NCBI RefSeq assembly: GCF_004116265.1
Contig: NZ_QOUX01000001.1
Coordinates: forward strand, 372,001 to 436,000
Length of the DNA stretch: 64,000 nucleotides
Source of the DNA: Anaerobacillus alkaliphilus
GTDB taxonomy: Bacteria > Bacillota > Bacilli > Bacillales > Anaerobacillaceae
Direction of reading: 5' to 3'
Part shown: positions 14,934 through 23,643 of the stretch, piece by piece
Position numbering within the stretch: position 1 is the stretch's first letter
How the letters are laid out: each line of letters begins with the position of its first letter
Translations under genes and position numbers: made by a program
The notes under the pieces: model-generated
Told to the model about the DNA's origin: nothing
The model's database searches: none
What the model saw: only the letters and a program-made list of their open reading frames with translations

Positions 14934-16006
14934 TGGACCGAAAGAAACTACGAGATTTAGGTATTCAGATTGGAAAGCTTCCACCAGGAGAGAAAAATTG
15001 TATTACCGATGTAAAGGGTGTTCGAGTAGGTCATCTGACGCTAATGAAAGAGCTCTTGGACGGAGAAGTAGTTCGTACTGGCGTCACCGCAGTTTTGCCT
15101 CACGGTGGTAATTTATTTCGTGAAAAGGTAATCGCTACAAGTTATGTCATTAATGGGTTCGGTAAAACGACGGGGTTAGTTCAAGTCGAAGAATTAGGCC
15201 TACTCGAATCGCCAATTATGCTCACAAATACATTTGGGGTACCAGCTGTTACTCAAGGTACATTGCAGTATATGCTTAAGAACAATCCAGAGATTGGTGA
15301 CACCACAGGAACAATCAATATTGTGGTTGGAGAATGCAATGATAGCTACTTAAATTCAATTCGATTATTCCCTGTAACACCAGAAGATGCGGTTAAAGCT
15401 ATTGAGAGTGCTAGTGAAGATCAGGCAAAAGAAGGTGCTGTAGGGGCAGGAACCGGAATGGTATGCTTTGGTTACAAAGGTGGAATTGGTGCTTCATCAA
15501 GGGTAGTAACGAATGAAGGTGCTTCGTATACGGTTGGTTGCCTTGTTCTAAGTAACTTTGGCAAACGAGAGGATTTTCGTTATTGGCAATACTCAGATCG
15601 AACTGAAGAGCCGGACTACCTTACGGACGGTTCGATCATGATAGTCTTGGCTACCGATGCACCATTAGGTGAACGACAATTAAAGAGACTAGCGAAGCGT
15701 GCCACGATTGGCTTAGGAAGAACGGGAAGTCACGCAAGTCATGGCAGTGGTGATATCGTGATTGCCTTTTCAACGGCAAAAACTGTTAGCCATTTTTCAG
15801 ATCAGCAACAGGAAGTCATTCAACAAATTCGGGAAGAAACAACGGTTATGAACGAACTTTTCCAAGCTGTTACAGAAGTGACAGAAGAAGCGATTTTAAA
15901 CTCCTTAACTAAGGCAACAACGACAACGGGTAGAAAAGGACGGCTCGTAAATGAGCTCCCATATAACTTTTTAGAGAAGAGTGGTGTCACTGTTGAGTCA
16001 GAATAG
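14933..16006 (+). CDS. P1-family (DmpA/BapA-type) aminopeptidase
   Basis: 357 aa N-terminal-nucleophile hydrolase precursor that cleaves itself into two chains. The autocleavage and nucleophile region is GYKGGIGASSRVV (about 181-193), where one of the paired serines becomes the N-terminus of the small chain. Also typical: NCITDVKGVRVGHLT at the start, TNTFGVPAVTQGT, and GSHASHGSGDIVIAFST near the end. Family members release N-terminal D- or beta-amino acids or L-residues from small peptides. No signal peptide, so cytosolic. It overlaps the next gene by 26 nt. Confidence 0.92.
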   Translation: MDRKKLRDLGIQIGKLPPGEKNCITDVKGVRVGHLTLMKELLDGEVVRTGVTAVLPHGGNLFREKVIATSYVINGFGKTTGLVQVEELGLLESPIMLTNTFGVPAVTQGTLQYMLKNNPEIGDTTGTINIVVGECNDSYLNSIRLFPVTPEDAVKAIESASEDQAKEGAVGAGTGMVCFGYKGGIGASSRVVTNEGASYTVGCLVLSNFGKREDFRYWQYSDRTEEPDYLTDGSIMIVLATDAPLGERQLKRLAKRATIGLGRTGSHASHGSGDIVIAFSTAKTVSHFSDQQQEVIQQIREETTVMNELFQAVTEVTEEAILNSLTKATTTTGRKGRLVNELPYNFLEKSGVTVESE

Positions 16007-17372
16007 ATTAGTTATTGCCGGTACTGGAAGTGGTGTAGGGAAGACAACGTTAACGATTGGGCTAATGGCAGCCTTAAAGAGTAAAGGATTGGTTGTACAA
16101 GGCTTTAAATGTGGGCCAGATTACATTGATCCTTCCTATCACACAGCTGTTACAGGAAGACCATCCCGGAATTTGGATAGTTGGATGTTAGATGAGGAAA
16201 AAGTGAAAGAAATTTTTCTGCGAGGAAGCGAAGAAGCTGATATTAGTATAATAGAAGGAGTTATGGGGTTCCTTGACGGTAAAGATCCACGTTCGAATGT
16301 TGGGAGCACTGCTGAAATTAGCATGATGACAAAAAGTCCTGTTATCCTTGTTGTCGACTGCTATAGTATGGCTCGGAGTGCAGCAGCTATCGTCAAAGGG
16401 TTTCAGACTCTTAGTGGGGGTGCAACAATTGTTGGGGTGATTGCCAACCAAGTTGGAAGCGAGGGGCATTATCAGCTTATTAAGACAGCGATTGAACAAG
16501 AGTGTGAGATACCAGTGGTAGGTTACTTGAAGAAAGAACTAAATATTGAGTTGCCAGAACGACATTTAGGGTTGATCCCTTCAATTGAACGTGGGGAGCT
16601 TACGGAATTTTTTCGTAGCTTAGCAAACTTAGTTTCGGAAACGATTGATTTAGAAGTGCTAATTGATCTATCAAAAGCTGAACAGCTTGAGGCGTTCCCT
16701 TCAATTTTTACAAAAAAGGAAGAACAAACTGTTCAAATAGCCGTTGCGAAAGATCAAGCGTTTAACTTTTACTATCCTGAAAATTTAGAAATACTTGAAG
16801 AAAAAGGTGCGAAGTTGTTGTACTTTTCTCCATTACAAGGAGAACGGTTGCCTGAAGGAGTCGACGGACTATACATAGGTGGAGGATTTCCAGAAGAATT
16901 TGCAGACGAGCTGTCAGCACAAGTTGAGGTAAAACAATCGTTGCTAGAGGCAATAAACAATGGGTTACCGACAGTGGCAGAATGTGGGGGCTTTATGTAC
17001 TTAACTGAAGGTATTGAAACGACAGATGGAATTTCATATGAAATGGTCGGAGTCATACCAGGCTATGTTCGAATGCAAAAGCATTTAGTGGCAATAGGCT
17101 ATCGAGAGATTAAAGGAGAAAGCGGAAATTTCTTATTTTTAGAAGAAAATGAAGCGAGAGGACACGAATTTCATTATTCTACGTACCACTCAAATAAGCC
17201 AGTCTCGTCTGCCTATCAAACGAGAGGCCTAGGTGGATCAGTGCAGGAAGGGTTTATGACAAGCAATCTAGTTGCAGGTTACACCCACATTCACTTCGCA
17301 TCCTCGCTACGTTTGGTTGAAAATTGGATTTCTAAGTGTAAAGATTACCAACGAAATAACGAAGGGGTGTAA
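15981..17372 (+). CDS. cbiA: Cobyrinate a,c-diamide synthase (CbiA/CobB)
   Basis: About 460 aa. ATP- and glutamine-dependent amidation of the a and c side chains of cobyrinate. The N-terminal dethiobiotin-synthase-like domain has the P-loop GTGSGVGKTTLT (14-25) and FKCGPDYIDPSYH; the C-terminal class I glutamine amidotransferase domain has nucleophile Cys335 in AECGGFMYLTEG and a late HEFHYS. GTG at 15981 or 15984 or TTG at 15993 could be the start; all lie inside the upstream peptidase gene. No other cobalamin genes are adjacent apart from the precorrin-2 dehydrogenase-like gene, so most of the pathway, if present, is elsewhere. Confidence 0.92.
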   Translation: MVSLLSQNRLVIAGTGSGVGKTTLTIGLMAALKSKGLVVQGFKCGPDYIDPSYHTAVTGRPSRNLDSWMLDEEKVKEIFLRGSEEADISIIEGVMGFLDGKDPRSNVGSTAEISMMTKSPVILVVDCYSMARSAAAIVKGFQTLSGGATIVGVIANQVGSEGHYQLIKTAIEQECEIPVVGYLKKELNIELPERHLGLIPSIERGELTEFFRSLANLVSETIDLEVLIDLSKAEQLEAFPSIFTKKEEQTVQIAVAKDQAFNFYYPENLEILEEKGAKLLYFSPLQGERLPEGVDGLYIGGGFPEEFADELSAQVEVKQSLLEAINNGLPTVAECGGFMYLTEGIETTDGISYEMVGVIPGYVRMQKHLVAIGYREIKGESGNFLFLEENEARGHEFHYSTYHSNKPVSSAYQTRGLGGSVQEGFMTSNLVAGYTHIHFASSLRLVENWISKCKDYQRNNEGV

Positions 17373-17375
17373 AAT

Positions 17376-18026
17376 CTGAAAAGCTATCCGATTACCCTTA
17401 AATTAAGAAGTCAGAAAATCGTTATAGTCGGCGGAGGTGTTATTGCCGAGAGAAAACTGAGAAAACTCTTAGAAACTGGTGCAATTATTACATTAATAAG
17501 CCCAGAAATTACTGACTTGATATCCACCTTTGTTTCAGAAGGAAAGCTAACTTGGAAGAATAAGAACTTTTCTAAAGATGATCTGACAAACGCATTCATA
17601 ATTATTGCAGCGACGAATTCTAGAGAGGTTAACCAACAGGTATATGAGGCTTGCAATCAAACTCAACTAATAAATGTAGTAGATAACCCAGCTTTAAGTA
17701 ATTTCTTCGTACCGTCAACTTTTCGAAGGGGAAAGTTAGAGATTTCAGTTTCAACTAGTGGAGCGAGTCCCGGCCTTTCAAAAAAAATAGTAGAACAACT
17801 TTATACACAATTTGATGACTCGTATGAATGGTATCTTGACTTTTTAGCCGATGCTAGGTCGATCATCCAAGAGAGGATTACAGAACCGAAAACCCGTTAT
17901 AGGATACAGAGAAACCTTTTAGAACCTATTTTTTATGAACTGACAAGAAGTCAGTCAGTGGAAGAGAGAAGAGAGCTATTAGAGGAATTGTTAACTAATG
18001 ACGGAGAATTTAGTAGAAAACCATAG
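17376..18026 (+). CDS. Precorrin-2 dehydrogenase / sirohydrochlorin-type enzyme (YlnF/SirC-like), CTG start
   Basis: 216 aa if begun at CTG 17376, which sits 6 nt after AGGGGTG (17363-17369). No ATG, GTG or TTG exists in frame before 17517, yet the Rossmann motif VIVGGGVIAERKLRKLLETG is encoded between 17418 and 17477 and is required for NAD binding. The gene therefore must start at CTG or at ATT 17391; homologues begin at just this distance before the motif. It oxidises precorrin-2 to sirohydrochlorin on the way to siroheme or, with CbiA upstream, cobalamin. Other family marks: NPALSNFFVPSTFRRGKLEI and STSGASPGLSKKI. A terminator starts within its last codons. Confidence 0.85.
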   Translation: MKSYPITLKLRSQKIVIVGGGVIAERKLRKLLETGAIITLISPEITDLISTFVSEGKLTWKNKNFSKDDLTNAFIIIAATNSREVNQQVYEACNQTQLINVVDNPALSNFFVPSTFRRGKLEISVSTSGASPGLSKKIVEQLYTQFDDSYEWYLDFLADARSIIQERITEPKTRYRIQRNLLEPIFYELTRSQSVEERRELLEELLTNDGEFSRKP

Positions 18027-18045
18027 GAGGCCCTATGGTTTTTTC
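18019..18045. terminator. Bidirectional terminator between convergent genes
   Basis: Stem aaccatagg / cctatggtt (18019-18027, 18032-18040) with T-run on the plus side and A-run on the other. It serves both the siroheme gene and the convergent glycosyltransferase gene, whose 3' ends are only 6 nt apart. Confidence 0.82.
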
Positions 18046-19181
18046 TTAAGCTCTTTCATTGAATAAAACGTTCCTCGCCACTGAATACCCCCACGGAAGC
18101 TAGTTAGGATTGTTGCTCTAGCTATACAATACATGAAGATAACCGCAGAGATTGGAAAAACGAGAAAATAACGTACCGCTCCTTTTGCCATGACGTTAGC
18201 CGTCTCTCGGTAAACTAAGAACAATAGTAAAATTGAAATTCCATACAGAGTACGAGTTACTCCTTCTGTATAAAAGAGCGCGAGGTACGGCCAAACCTGG
18301 GAAATGAAAATACCACTGAGTGCAAAGATGACCATAAAGTAGTTATAGTAAAGACCAGCGAATGTATTTTTTTCTAACCCGATGATTGCTTCTTTTAAGG
18401 AAGAATACCATTCAACTTGTAGATGCGATTGACCTCTGACAATTCGTTGTTTTCTGCCAATCTTTTTAATACTTACTCCAAGCATTAAATCATCATCAGG
18501 ACGCATTGAAATGCTCTTATGTGTACCAACAGCCTCGTAGGCTTCTTTTGTTACCATATTATAAGCACCTATTCCTATCGCAACAGGGCTCTGATCATCA
18601 TTTGCTCGCCAAGGTCTCTTAAAATAGGAAAATCCAAATAGAAAAAAGGTAACAAACGCTTTTGCCCAAAATGGTTTTACGTCCATATCTGGGGTTAGTG
18701 TTAAATGGTCAATGTTATTTTTGGTTAAGTAGGACAATGATTTTACTACAGTATCCTTTTCAAAATAGACATCACCGTCTGTAAAAAGGAGTATATCTCC
18801 TTTTGAAACTAGGTAGCCTTGATATAATGCATGGTTTTTTCCGAGCCAACCACTAGGGAGCTCATGAATGTGGATGGAACGTACTCGATGGTCTTCTTGG
18901 ACCAATTCTTCTATCAGTTTCCCGGTACCATCACTGGAACGATCATTTACGATAATCCATTCAATATTTTGATACGTTTGCTTGAGTTGAGATTGAACAC
19001 TTTTTTTAATATCCTTTGCTTCGTTTTTTGCCGCAATAATAATGGAAACCAGTGGGGTGTTACCTCCTAGGTCTTCTGATACATTTGTTAGGCTTTCAAG
19101 TTTACGCATTCCAAGGAAAGCATCAATCAGAACGATTAGCCAAAATAGACAAGTAATGATTGCTAGGATCATCAAGGGCAT
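18033..19181 (-). CDS. Membrane glycosyltransferase family 2 (CrtQ-like)
   Basis: 382 aa. One N-terminal membrane anchor, then a GT-A domain: VSIIIAAKNEAKDI, the metal-binding FTDGDVYF, NDRSSDGT and the acceptor-side QVEWY motif, followed by three or four C-terminal membrane segments. The layout and sequence resemble the 4,4'-diaponeurosporenoate glycosyltransferase (CrtQ) and related glycosyltransferases; no carotenoid genes lie nearby, so the acceptor lipid is not known. Transcribed alone on the minus strand. Confidence 0.87.
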   Translation of the reverse strand: MPLMILAIITCLFWLIVLIDAFLGMRKLESLTNVSEDLGGNTPLVSIIIAAKNEAKDIKKSVQSQLKQTYQNIEWIIVNDRSSDGTGKLIEELVQEDHRVRSIHIHELPSGWLGKNHALYQGYLVSKGDILLFTDGDVYFEKDTVVKSLSYLTKNNIDHLTLTPDMDVKPFWAKAFVTFFLFGFSYFKRPWRANDDQSPVAIGIGAYNMVTKEAYEAVGTHKSISMRPDDDLMLGVSIKKIGRKQRIVRGQSHLQVEWYSSLKEAIIGLEKNTFAGLYYNYFMVIFALSGIFISQVWPYLALFYTEGVTRTLYGISILLLFLVYRETANVMAKGAVRYFLVFPISAVIFMYCIARATILTSFRGGIQWRGTFYSMKELKKKP

Positions 19182-19320
19182 ACATCCCCTTATCGTTTTA
19201 TTTTAGTGTATCAAGAATTAGAAGCTATTCAAAATAAAAACTGGAAAGAATTACATACTGATTATTCGGACTATTCTAGTATAATGAAAATAGAGAATAA
19301 TTTGAATAGGGGAATTTTAC

Positions 19321-20130
19321 ATGGGGAAACGGTTCTTGGGGATCATTATTGTCGTTATCTTGGTTATTAGTGCAAGTACATATTTTCATGAAAAATTGAA
19401 AGCAATTTATACTTGGCAAACTCTAGGTGAGCATCACTTTAATGGTGAGTTAACTGTTGTTACGTATAATATCCGATATGGCAAGGGACTTGATGGGCAA
19501 GTAAATCTGAACCGAGTAATTGCCACTCTGAAAGATGTAAATGCTGATATTATTTCGTTACAAGAAGTTGAGCGGTATAGCATTCGTTCTAATTTTTATG
19601 ATCAAGTACGACAGATTGCCAGGGACCTAGATATGAACGTACTTTATTTTCCTTCACTTGCGTATCCAGGCTTTTATTATGGGAATGTCATTTTATCTCG
19701 GTTTCCTATTATCGATTCGGAAATCATCCCGTTTATCACTAGCCGTGAAAATCGGTCTGCGATTATTGGGAAAATACTTTTACCAAATTCGGAAGAGATT
19801 TATGTGATCAATACACATTTAGGCTTGGATAAAGCTGAACGTCTAAAAGCTATTCACCGTATCCATCAGTTCATCGAAGGAGTTAATAAACCCGTTTTTT
19901 TAACTGGTGACTTAAACTCAACACCTAGTATGATGGAGTATGAAATTTGGACTAATTATCTACAAAAAAGTAATGAAGGTATTCCACTACAGACATTTTA
20001 TAAAAAAGACTGGCAAATCGATTATATTTTCCACAGTCATCATTTTACGGTAACTAATGTCAATGTTCATAAGAGTGATGCATCAGATCATTTTCCGGTA
20101 GTCGCCATGTTTAGACTTGGAAAGAAATAG
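19321..20130 (+). CDS. Endonuclease/exonuclease/phosphatase-family protein, membrane-anchored
   Basis: 269 aa. N-terminal hydrophobic helix (FLGIIIVVILVISASTYF) acts as an uncleaved signal anchor or signal peptide; the rest is the metal-dependent EEP fold, with VVTYNIRYG, ISLQEVERY (metal-binding Glu), INTHLGLD, LTGDLNSTPS and the terminal SDHFPVVA His. These catalytic residues are all present, so it should be an active phosphodiesterase acting outside the membrane. Substrate (nucleic acid, lipid head group or other) cannot be told. AGGGGAA provides the RBS; no operon partner. Confidence 0.88.
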   Translation: MGKRFLGIIIVVILVISASTYFHEKLKAIYTWQTLGEHHFNGELTVVTYNIRYGKGLDGQVNLNRVIATLKDVNADIISLQEVERYSIRSNFYDQVRQIARDLDMNVLYFPSLAYPGFYYGNVILSRFPIIDSEIIPFITSRENRSAIIGKILLPNSEEIYVINTHLGLDKAERLKAIHRIHQFIEGVNKPVFLTGDLNSTPSMMEYEIWTNYLQKSNEGIPLQTFYKKDWQIDYIFHSHHFTVTNVNVHKSDASDHFPVVAMFRLGKK

Positions 20131-20225
20131 TTGCAAAATATTTCTAGCATAGTTATGTATAAACGAGTCAAACTATTATTGGAAGAAAAACTTTTTTCTT
20201 CAAAAAAATGAAGGAGGGATTTCCA

Positions 20226-20852
20226 ATGATAAAACGAATTTTTATTGCTGTGTTACTATTTACGTTCTGTCTTCCTGTAGTATCTCATGCTCAAAACATT
20301 CAATTTTTTAAAGAACCACCTTTTGAGCATTACAAAGTATCACGTGGAGATACATTTTGGTTCATTGCGCAAAGGTATGGACTTGATTACCGTGAGTTAA
20401 TGAGATTAAACCCTGAGATTGTGCCTACAAATATGCATGTTGGTGAAGTCATCCGATTAAAACCATCGGCCGAGCATTCAAGTACATTTGAAGATCAAGT
20501 TGTGCGATTGGTTAATCAGGAAAGAAGAAACCGCGGTTTGAGTCCACTTACACATAGAGCAGACTTAAAGAATGTTGCACATAAGAAAGCTGAGGATATG
20601 ATTAAATCTAATTATTTCTCACATAACAGTCCTAACTACGGTTCTCCTTTTGATATGCTAAGAACTTTTGGAATTAGCTATCAAACAGCAGGAGAGAACA
20701 TTGCTAAGGGACAAAAAACTCCAGAGGCAGTTATGAATTCTTGGATGAATTCACAGGGGCACCGTGCCAATATTTTAAACGCTCAATACGATTCCATTGG
20801 TGTTGGATTTTATCACGGCGCATGGGTACAGATGTTTATAAAAGCTCGTTAA
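20226..20852 (+). CDS. Secreted LysM-CAP domain protein
   Basis: 208 aa from ATG 20226 (GGAGGG upstream; a start 18 nt earlier would put the RBS inside the gene). Signal peptide 1-23 ending SHAQ, a LysM peptidoglycan-binding domain (HYKVSRGDTFWFIAQRYG ... VGEVIRLKP, about 35-80), then a CAP/SCP-like domain (RLVNQERRNRGLSPL ... YFSHNSPNYG, AGENIAKG, GHRANILNAQYDSIGVGF), the YkwD/SafA-associated type common in spore formers. Likely wall- or spore-surface-bound. Enzymatic role of bacterial CAP domains is not established. A terminator follows. Confidence 0.92.
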   Translation: MIKRIFIAVLLFTFCLPVVSHAQNIQFFKEPPFEHYKVSRGDTFWFIAQRYGLDYRELMRLNPEIVPTNMHVGEVIRLKPSAEHSSTFEDQVVRLVNQERRNRGLSPLTHRADLKNVAHKKAEDMIKSNYFSHNSPNYGSPFDMLRTFGISYQTAGENIAKGQKTPEAVMNSWMNSQGHRANILNAQYDSIGVGFYHGAWVQMFIKAR

Positions 20853-20866
20853 TAATAATTACTTGA

Positions 20867-20895
20867 AGACCAAATTTTTAAGATTTGGTCTTTTC
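20867..20895 (+). terminator. Terminator after LysM-CAP gene
   Basis: Stem agaccaaat / atttggtct (20867-20875, 20882-20890) followed by tttt. Confidence 0.85.
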
Positions 20896-20968
20896 CTATG
20901 GATTTAGATAGTAGAGAATATACAAATTATGGTATAATTTTGAAGATTAAATGAGAGGGTGAAAATGA

Positions 20969-21514
20969 TTGTTTTCATTTAAAGTAGATAATGAAATATC
21001 AATTGAACTTCTACAGCAACATCATAAGAATGAATTATTTGAACTCATTGATACAAATCGAGAACATCTTAGAAAATGGTTGTTATGGGTTGATAAGAGA
21101 AAGTCTGCGGAAGATTTTGAACCTATCATCCCCATTTGGATTAAAAACTACGCGGATAACAACGGTTTTGATGCAGGAATTAGGTATAATGGTAAATTAG
21201 TTGGTATGATAGGACTTCATTATATTGATTGGAAGAATAGTTCCACGAGTATTGGCTACTTTCTATCTGAAGAAGCTCAAGGGAACGGTGTTATTACAAG
21301 ATCTTTGGCGTCATTGTTGACCTACCTTTTCAGAACATTAAATCTCAATAGAGTAAAAATTCAGTGTGCTAGAAATAATCACAAGAGTATGGCTATTCCC
21401 GATAGACTAGGGTTTGTTAGAGAGGGGATCAAGAGGGAAGGTCAATGGCTTTATGGCCATTACGAAGACTTGGTTACCTTTAGCTTATTGTCGAAGGATT
21501 GGGACAGTAAATAA
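20969..21514 (+). CDS. RimJ/RimL-type GNAT acetyltransferase (YdaF-like)
   Basis: 181 aa starting at TTG behind GAGAGGGTG; the nearby ATG at 20965 is in another frame and stops at once. Contains SIGYFLSEEAQGNGVITRSL (acetyl-CoA site, Q-G-N-G), NRVKIQCARNNHKSMAIPDR and GFVREGIKREGQWLYG, typical of ribosomal-protein serine/alanine acetyltransferases such as YdaF. The substrate is probably a protein N-terminus or small molecule; not resolved. Monocistronic. Confidence 0.88.
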   Translation: MFSFKVDNEISIELLQQHHKNELFELIDTNREHLRKWLLWVDKRKSAEDFEPIIPIWIKNYADNNGFDAGIRYNGKLVGMIGLHYIDWKNSSTSIGYFLSEEAQGNGVITRSLASLLTYLFRTLNLNRVKIQCARNNHKSMAIPDRLGFVREGIKREGQWLYGHYEDLVTFSLLSKDWDSK

Positions 21515-22017
21515 AGAAGCTGGGTGCATGTCGTTTGGTTAAAGATTAGTTAGAAATCTAGCTATCAACTATTCAAGTGGATAATTTTTATCTTACTAGA
21601 CTACTAGAAGTAAGAATTTTGGAAAGTTGATTAAGCCATTGCAATATAACAATTCTGACAGAGCTTTTACCACCAAACGAGAAAAGAGTTCGAGTGAATG
21701 ACAGACTGTTTGCCACTGCAATCTTTCTGAAAGGTTTAAAAAAATGATTAATTCTATATAAGATCGGACTTCTGCAAAAAGACCAGATTAACTCTAATAA
21801 TTCGTAGTAGACTAGATACTGCGCAACAAACTATCTTAGCATAGAGGAGAATAGTTGGACAACTCTTCTACACCTTATTTGTTATTTTCTGGTATTATCT
21901 AAGTGAGGAAGTTAGTTATTTTGTGAATTTTTTTCACTTACACTAACGAGCATAATAAGGAAAGTTAACTATCCAAATTAAAAATCATAATGAGTAGCTC
22001 ACATTGGGGGGATTTGT
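21515..22017. other. 500-bp intergenic region with a possible gene remnant
   Basis: No intact gene. On the plus strand 21631-21750 an open stretch of 39 codons without start encodes a protein-like end (ELLPPNEKRVRVNDRLFATA...) finishing at TGA; this may be the tail of a decayed gene, family not recognised. The last ~100 bp are AT-rich and should hold the promoter of the VOC gene at 22018. No repeat or RNA structure was recognised. Confidence 0.4.
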
Positions 22018-22407
22018 GTGATATTTGAAATGACAAATCAAGTTCGTGTTAAGAACATTCAAGAAGGACAAATGTGGTATCAAACTTTATTTAATAGACA
22101 ACCAGATTTTATCCCACACGAAGGTTTTGCTGAATGGGAAGTAATACCTGGTTGTTGGCTGCAAGTTGCCGAGGGGACCTCTTCTGAAGCAAGTGGTCCT
22201 ATACGTTTTGGGGTAACAGACATAGAAGGTGAAAGGGAACGCCTTATTGAAGAATTAAACATTGATAGGTTTGAAATCTTTTCGAGAGAAGAGGTTCCTG
22301 TAAAATGGGCTACATTTACAGACCCTTGGGGAAATCGTCTTGGTTTCTTTGAATATTTAAATAAGAACGAAGAAAGAGAACGTATTAAAACGATTATGGG
22401 AAATTAG
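22018..22407 (+). CDS. VOC-family (glyoxalase/bleomycin-resistance fold) protein
   Basis: 129 aa with GTG start behind GGGGGGAT. A single VOC module: NQVRVKNIQEGQMWYQTLF at the start, GCWLQVAEG, and the closing FTDPWGNRLGFFEYL, where a metal ligand commonly sits. Family functions range from dioxygenase to metabolite binding and cannot be told from sequence. It lies near a second unrelated VOC gene (23212) but is separated by the TetR gene and a terminator. Confidence 0.82.
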   Translation: MIFEMTNQVRVKNIQEGQMWYQTLFNRQPDFIPHEGFAEWEVIPGCWLQVAEGTSSEASGPIRFGVTDIEGERERLIEELNIDRFEIFSREEVPVKWATFTDPWGNRLGFFEYLNKNEERERIKTIMGN

Positions 22408-22579
22408 TAAATCATTATAGATTATTATACTAATGGATGGCAAGATTGATATATATGAGGAAAACTTTACTGAAGTTATGAGTAAAAGTACTTTTTAACG
22501 AGAGTACATATGCTGAATAATTGCGGTAGTCTTTTTTCAACAAATGGGAGAGAAAACATTTATTTCTTTAGAATGAATT

Positions 22580-22604
22580 GGGAACTCAATTGAGTTCCCT
22601 TTTT
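22580..22604. terminator. Terminator between VOC gene and convergent tetR
   Basis: Perfect 20-bp palindrome of gggaactcaa and its complement (22580-22599), then ttttt on the plus strand. It overlaps the last codons of the tetR gene and closes the plus-strand transcript. Confidence 0.75.
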
Positions 22605-23104
22605 AATAGCCATTTAAGTAAATCTTTTCCTTGTTCATAAGTTATTTCATCTTCAGATATTGCTTTAAGTATGTAACGCCATGATGAGTAAATTACGATT
22701 TCTAAAGGTAAAGGGATGTCTTTACCAAACTCGTAAATAAATTTTTTAACTTGGTCATTTTTATAATCAGCTATATCTTCACTCAATAATCTGCAAATTT
22801 TCGATTTTACAGCAAAATCTAATGCGGTTATCAGCGCAGCCTCCAACCTTTTATTTGGCTGGTCAAACAAAGATGCTGCTCCCTCCATTCTATCAATAAT
22901 TCTTTGCTCCATATCAGTTCTAATAACTTCATACAGGCTATATTTGGAGCCAAAGTGATGATAAACTGCACCAGTAGTTGTATTAGCTTTCTCAGCTAAT
23001 TTTGTAATATTAACACTCTTAAACCCATTAAGACTGAACTCTTCTAATGCTACTTTAATCAACTTTTCTTTAACAGTTCCTGGTATTGGTATCCATTCTT
23101 TCAT
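22586..23104 (-). CDS. TetR/AcrR-family repressor
   Basis: 172 aa. N-terminal TetR DNA-binding domain (about 10-60): KEKLIKVALEEFSLNGFKSV, then the helix-turn-helix KLAEKANTTTGAVYHHFGSK, where the recognition helix residues TGAVYHHF are typical. The C-terminal ligand domain is not recognisable. Divergent from the VOC gene at 23212; the 107-bp space between holds two palindromes, one covering a good -35 of this gene, so it probably represses itself and its neighbour until an inducer binds. Confidence 0.92.
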   Translation of the reverse strand: MKEWIPIPGTVKEKLIKVALEEFSLNGFKSVNITKLAEKANTTTGAVYHHFGSKYSLYEVIRTDMEQRIIDRMEGAASLFDQPNKRLEAALITALDFAVKSKICRLLSEDIADYKNDQVKKFIYEFGKDIPLPLEIVIYSSWRYILKAISEDEITYEQGKDLLKWLLKRELN

Positions 23105-23111
23105 AAAGGTT

Positions 23112-23140
23112 ATTTTATCATATTGACAACCATACGTAAA
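23112..23140 (-). promoter_or_regulatory. Candidate sigma-A promoter of the tetR gene
   Basis: On the minus strand TTTACG and TAAAAT are spaced by 17 bp and end 8 bp before the tetR ATG. The -35 lies inside operator 1, consistent with autorepression. Confidence 0.45.
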
Positions 23141-23149
23141 TAGATTACG
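23135..23149. promoter_or_regulatory. Candidate TetR operator 1
   Basis: CGTAA-N5-TTACG palindrome inside a 22-bp direct repeat (tacgtaaatagattacgctt...) shared with operator 2. Location between the divergent genes suggests binding by the adjacent TetR protein. Confidence 0.55.
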
Positions 23150-23174
23150 CTTAACATAACTTAATTACGTATTA

Positions 23175-23189
23175 CATAAATAAATTATG
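23175..23189. promoter_or_regulatory. Candidate TetR operator 2
   Basis: CATAA-N5-TTATG palindrome, matching operator 1 in 19 of 22 surrounding positions and exactly 40 bp (about four DNA turns) away, placing both on one face of the helix. Confidence 0.5.
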
Positions 23190-23211
23190 CTTAATCGAAG
23201 GAGGAATAATT

Positions 23212-23550
23212 ATGAAGTTAGTTTTTCTGTATCACCCTGTTAATAACATAAAGGAATCTGTTACTTTTTATCGGGAAAACCTTGGATTTGAAGAGGCTTG
23301 GAGAGAAGGTAATCATACTGTGGCTTTAAAGTTACCGAATACAGACATTCAACTTATGATTGAAGATGATGAAGATGGTTTATCAGCAGGTGGAGTTTTT
23401 TTAGTAGATAGTGTAGATGAATTTTTTGAAGAAAATAAAAAAAAGCTTCATTTTGTTAAGGAACCAATTGATATACCTCCAGGAAGATATGCCATCTATG
23501 AAGATAATTCTAGTAACCCAATAAGGATAATTGATTTCTCCAAAGAGTAA
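23212..23550 (+). CDS. VOC-family protein under TetR control
   Basis: 112 aa glyoxalase/bleomycin-resistance fold: LYHPVNNIKESVTFYRENLG at the start and the closing YAIYEDNSSNPIRIIDF. RBS GAAGGAGG is strong. Short single-module VOC proteins of this kind often bind or modify small toxic compounds; the presence of a dedicated divergent TetR repressor suggests an inducible response. Function not determined. A terminator follows. Confidence 0.82.
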   Translation: MKLVFLYHPVNNIKESVTFYRENLGFEEAWREGNHTVALKLPNTDIQLMIEDDEDGLSAGGVFLVDSVDEFFEENKKKLHFVKEPIDIPPGRYAIYEDNSSNPIRIIDFSKE

Positions 23551-23568
23551 ACGGGATAAAAAACAGGT

Positions 23569-23602
23569 AAAACAGATAAGATTTAATTATTATCTGTTTT
23601 TC
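23569..23602 (+). terminator. Terminator after VOC gene 23212
   Basis: Stem aaaacagataa / ttatctgtttt (23569-23579, 23590-23600) followed by tct. Confidence 0.8.
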
Positions 23603-23643
23603 TTTACGTGTGATTGTGAATTATTACACTCAAACTAAATCAA

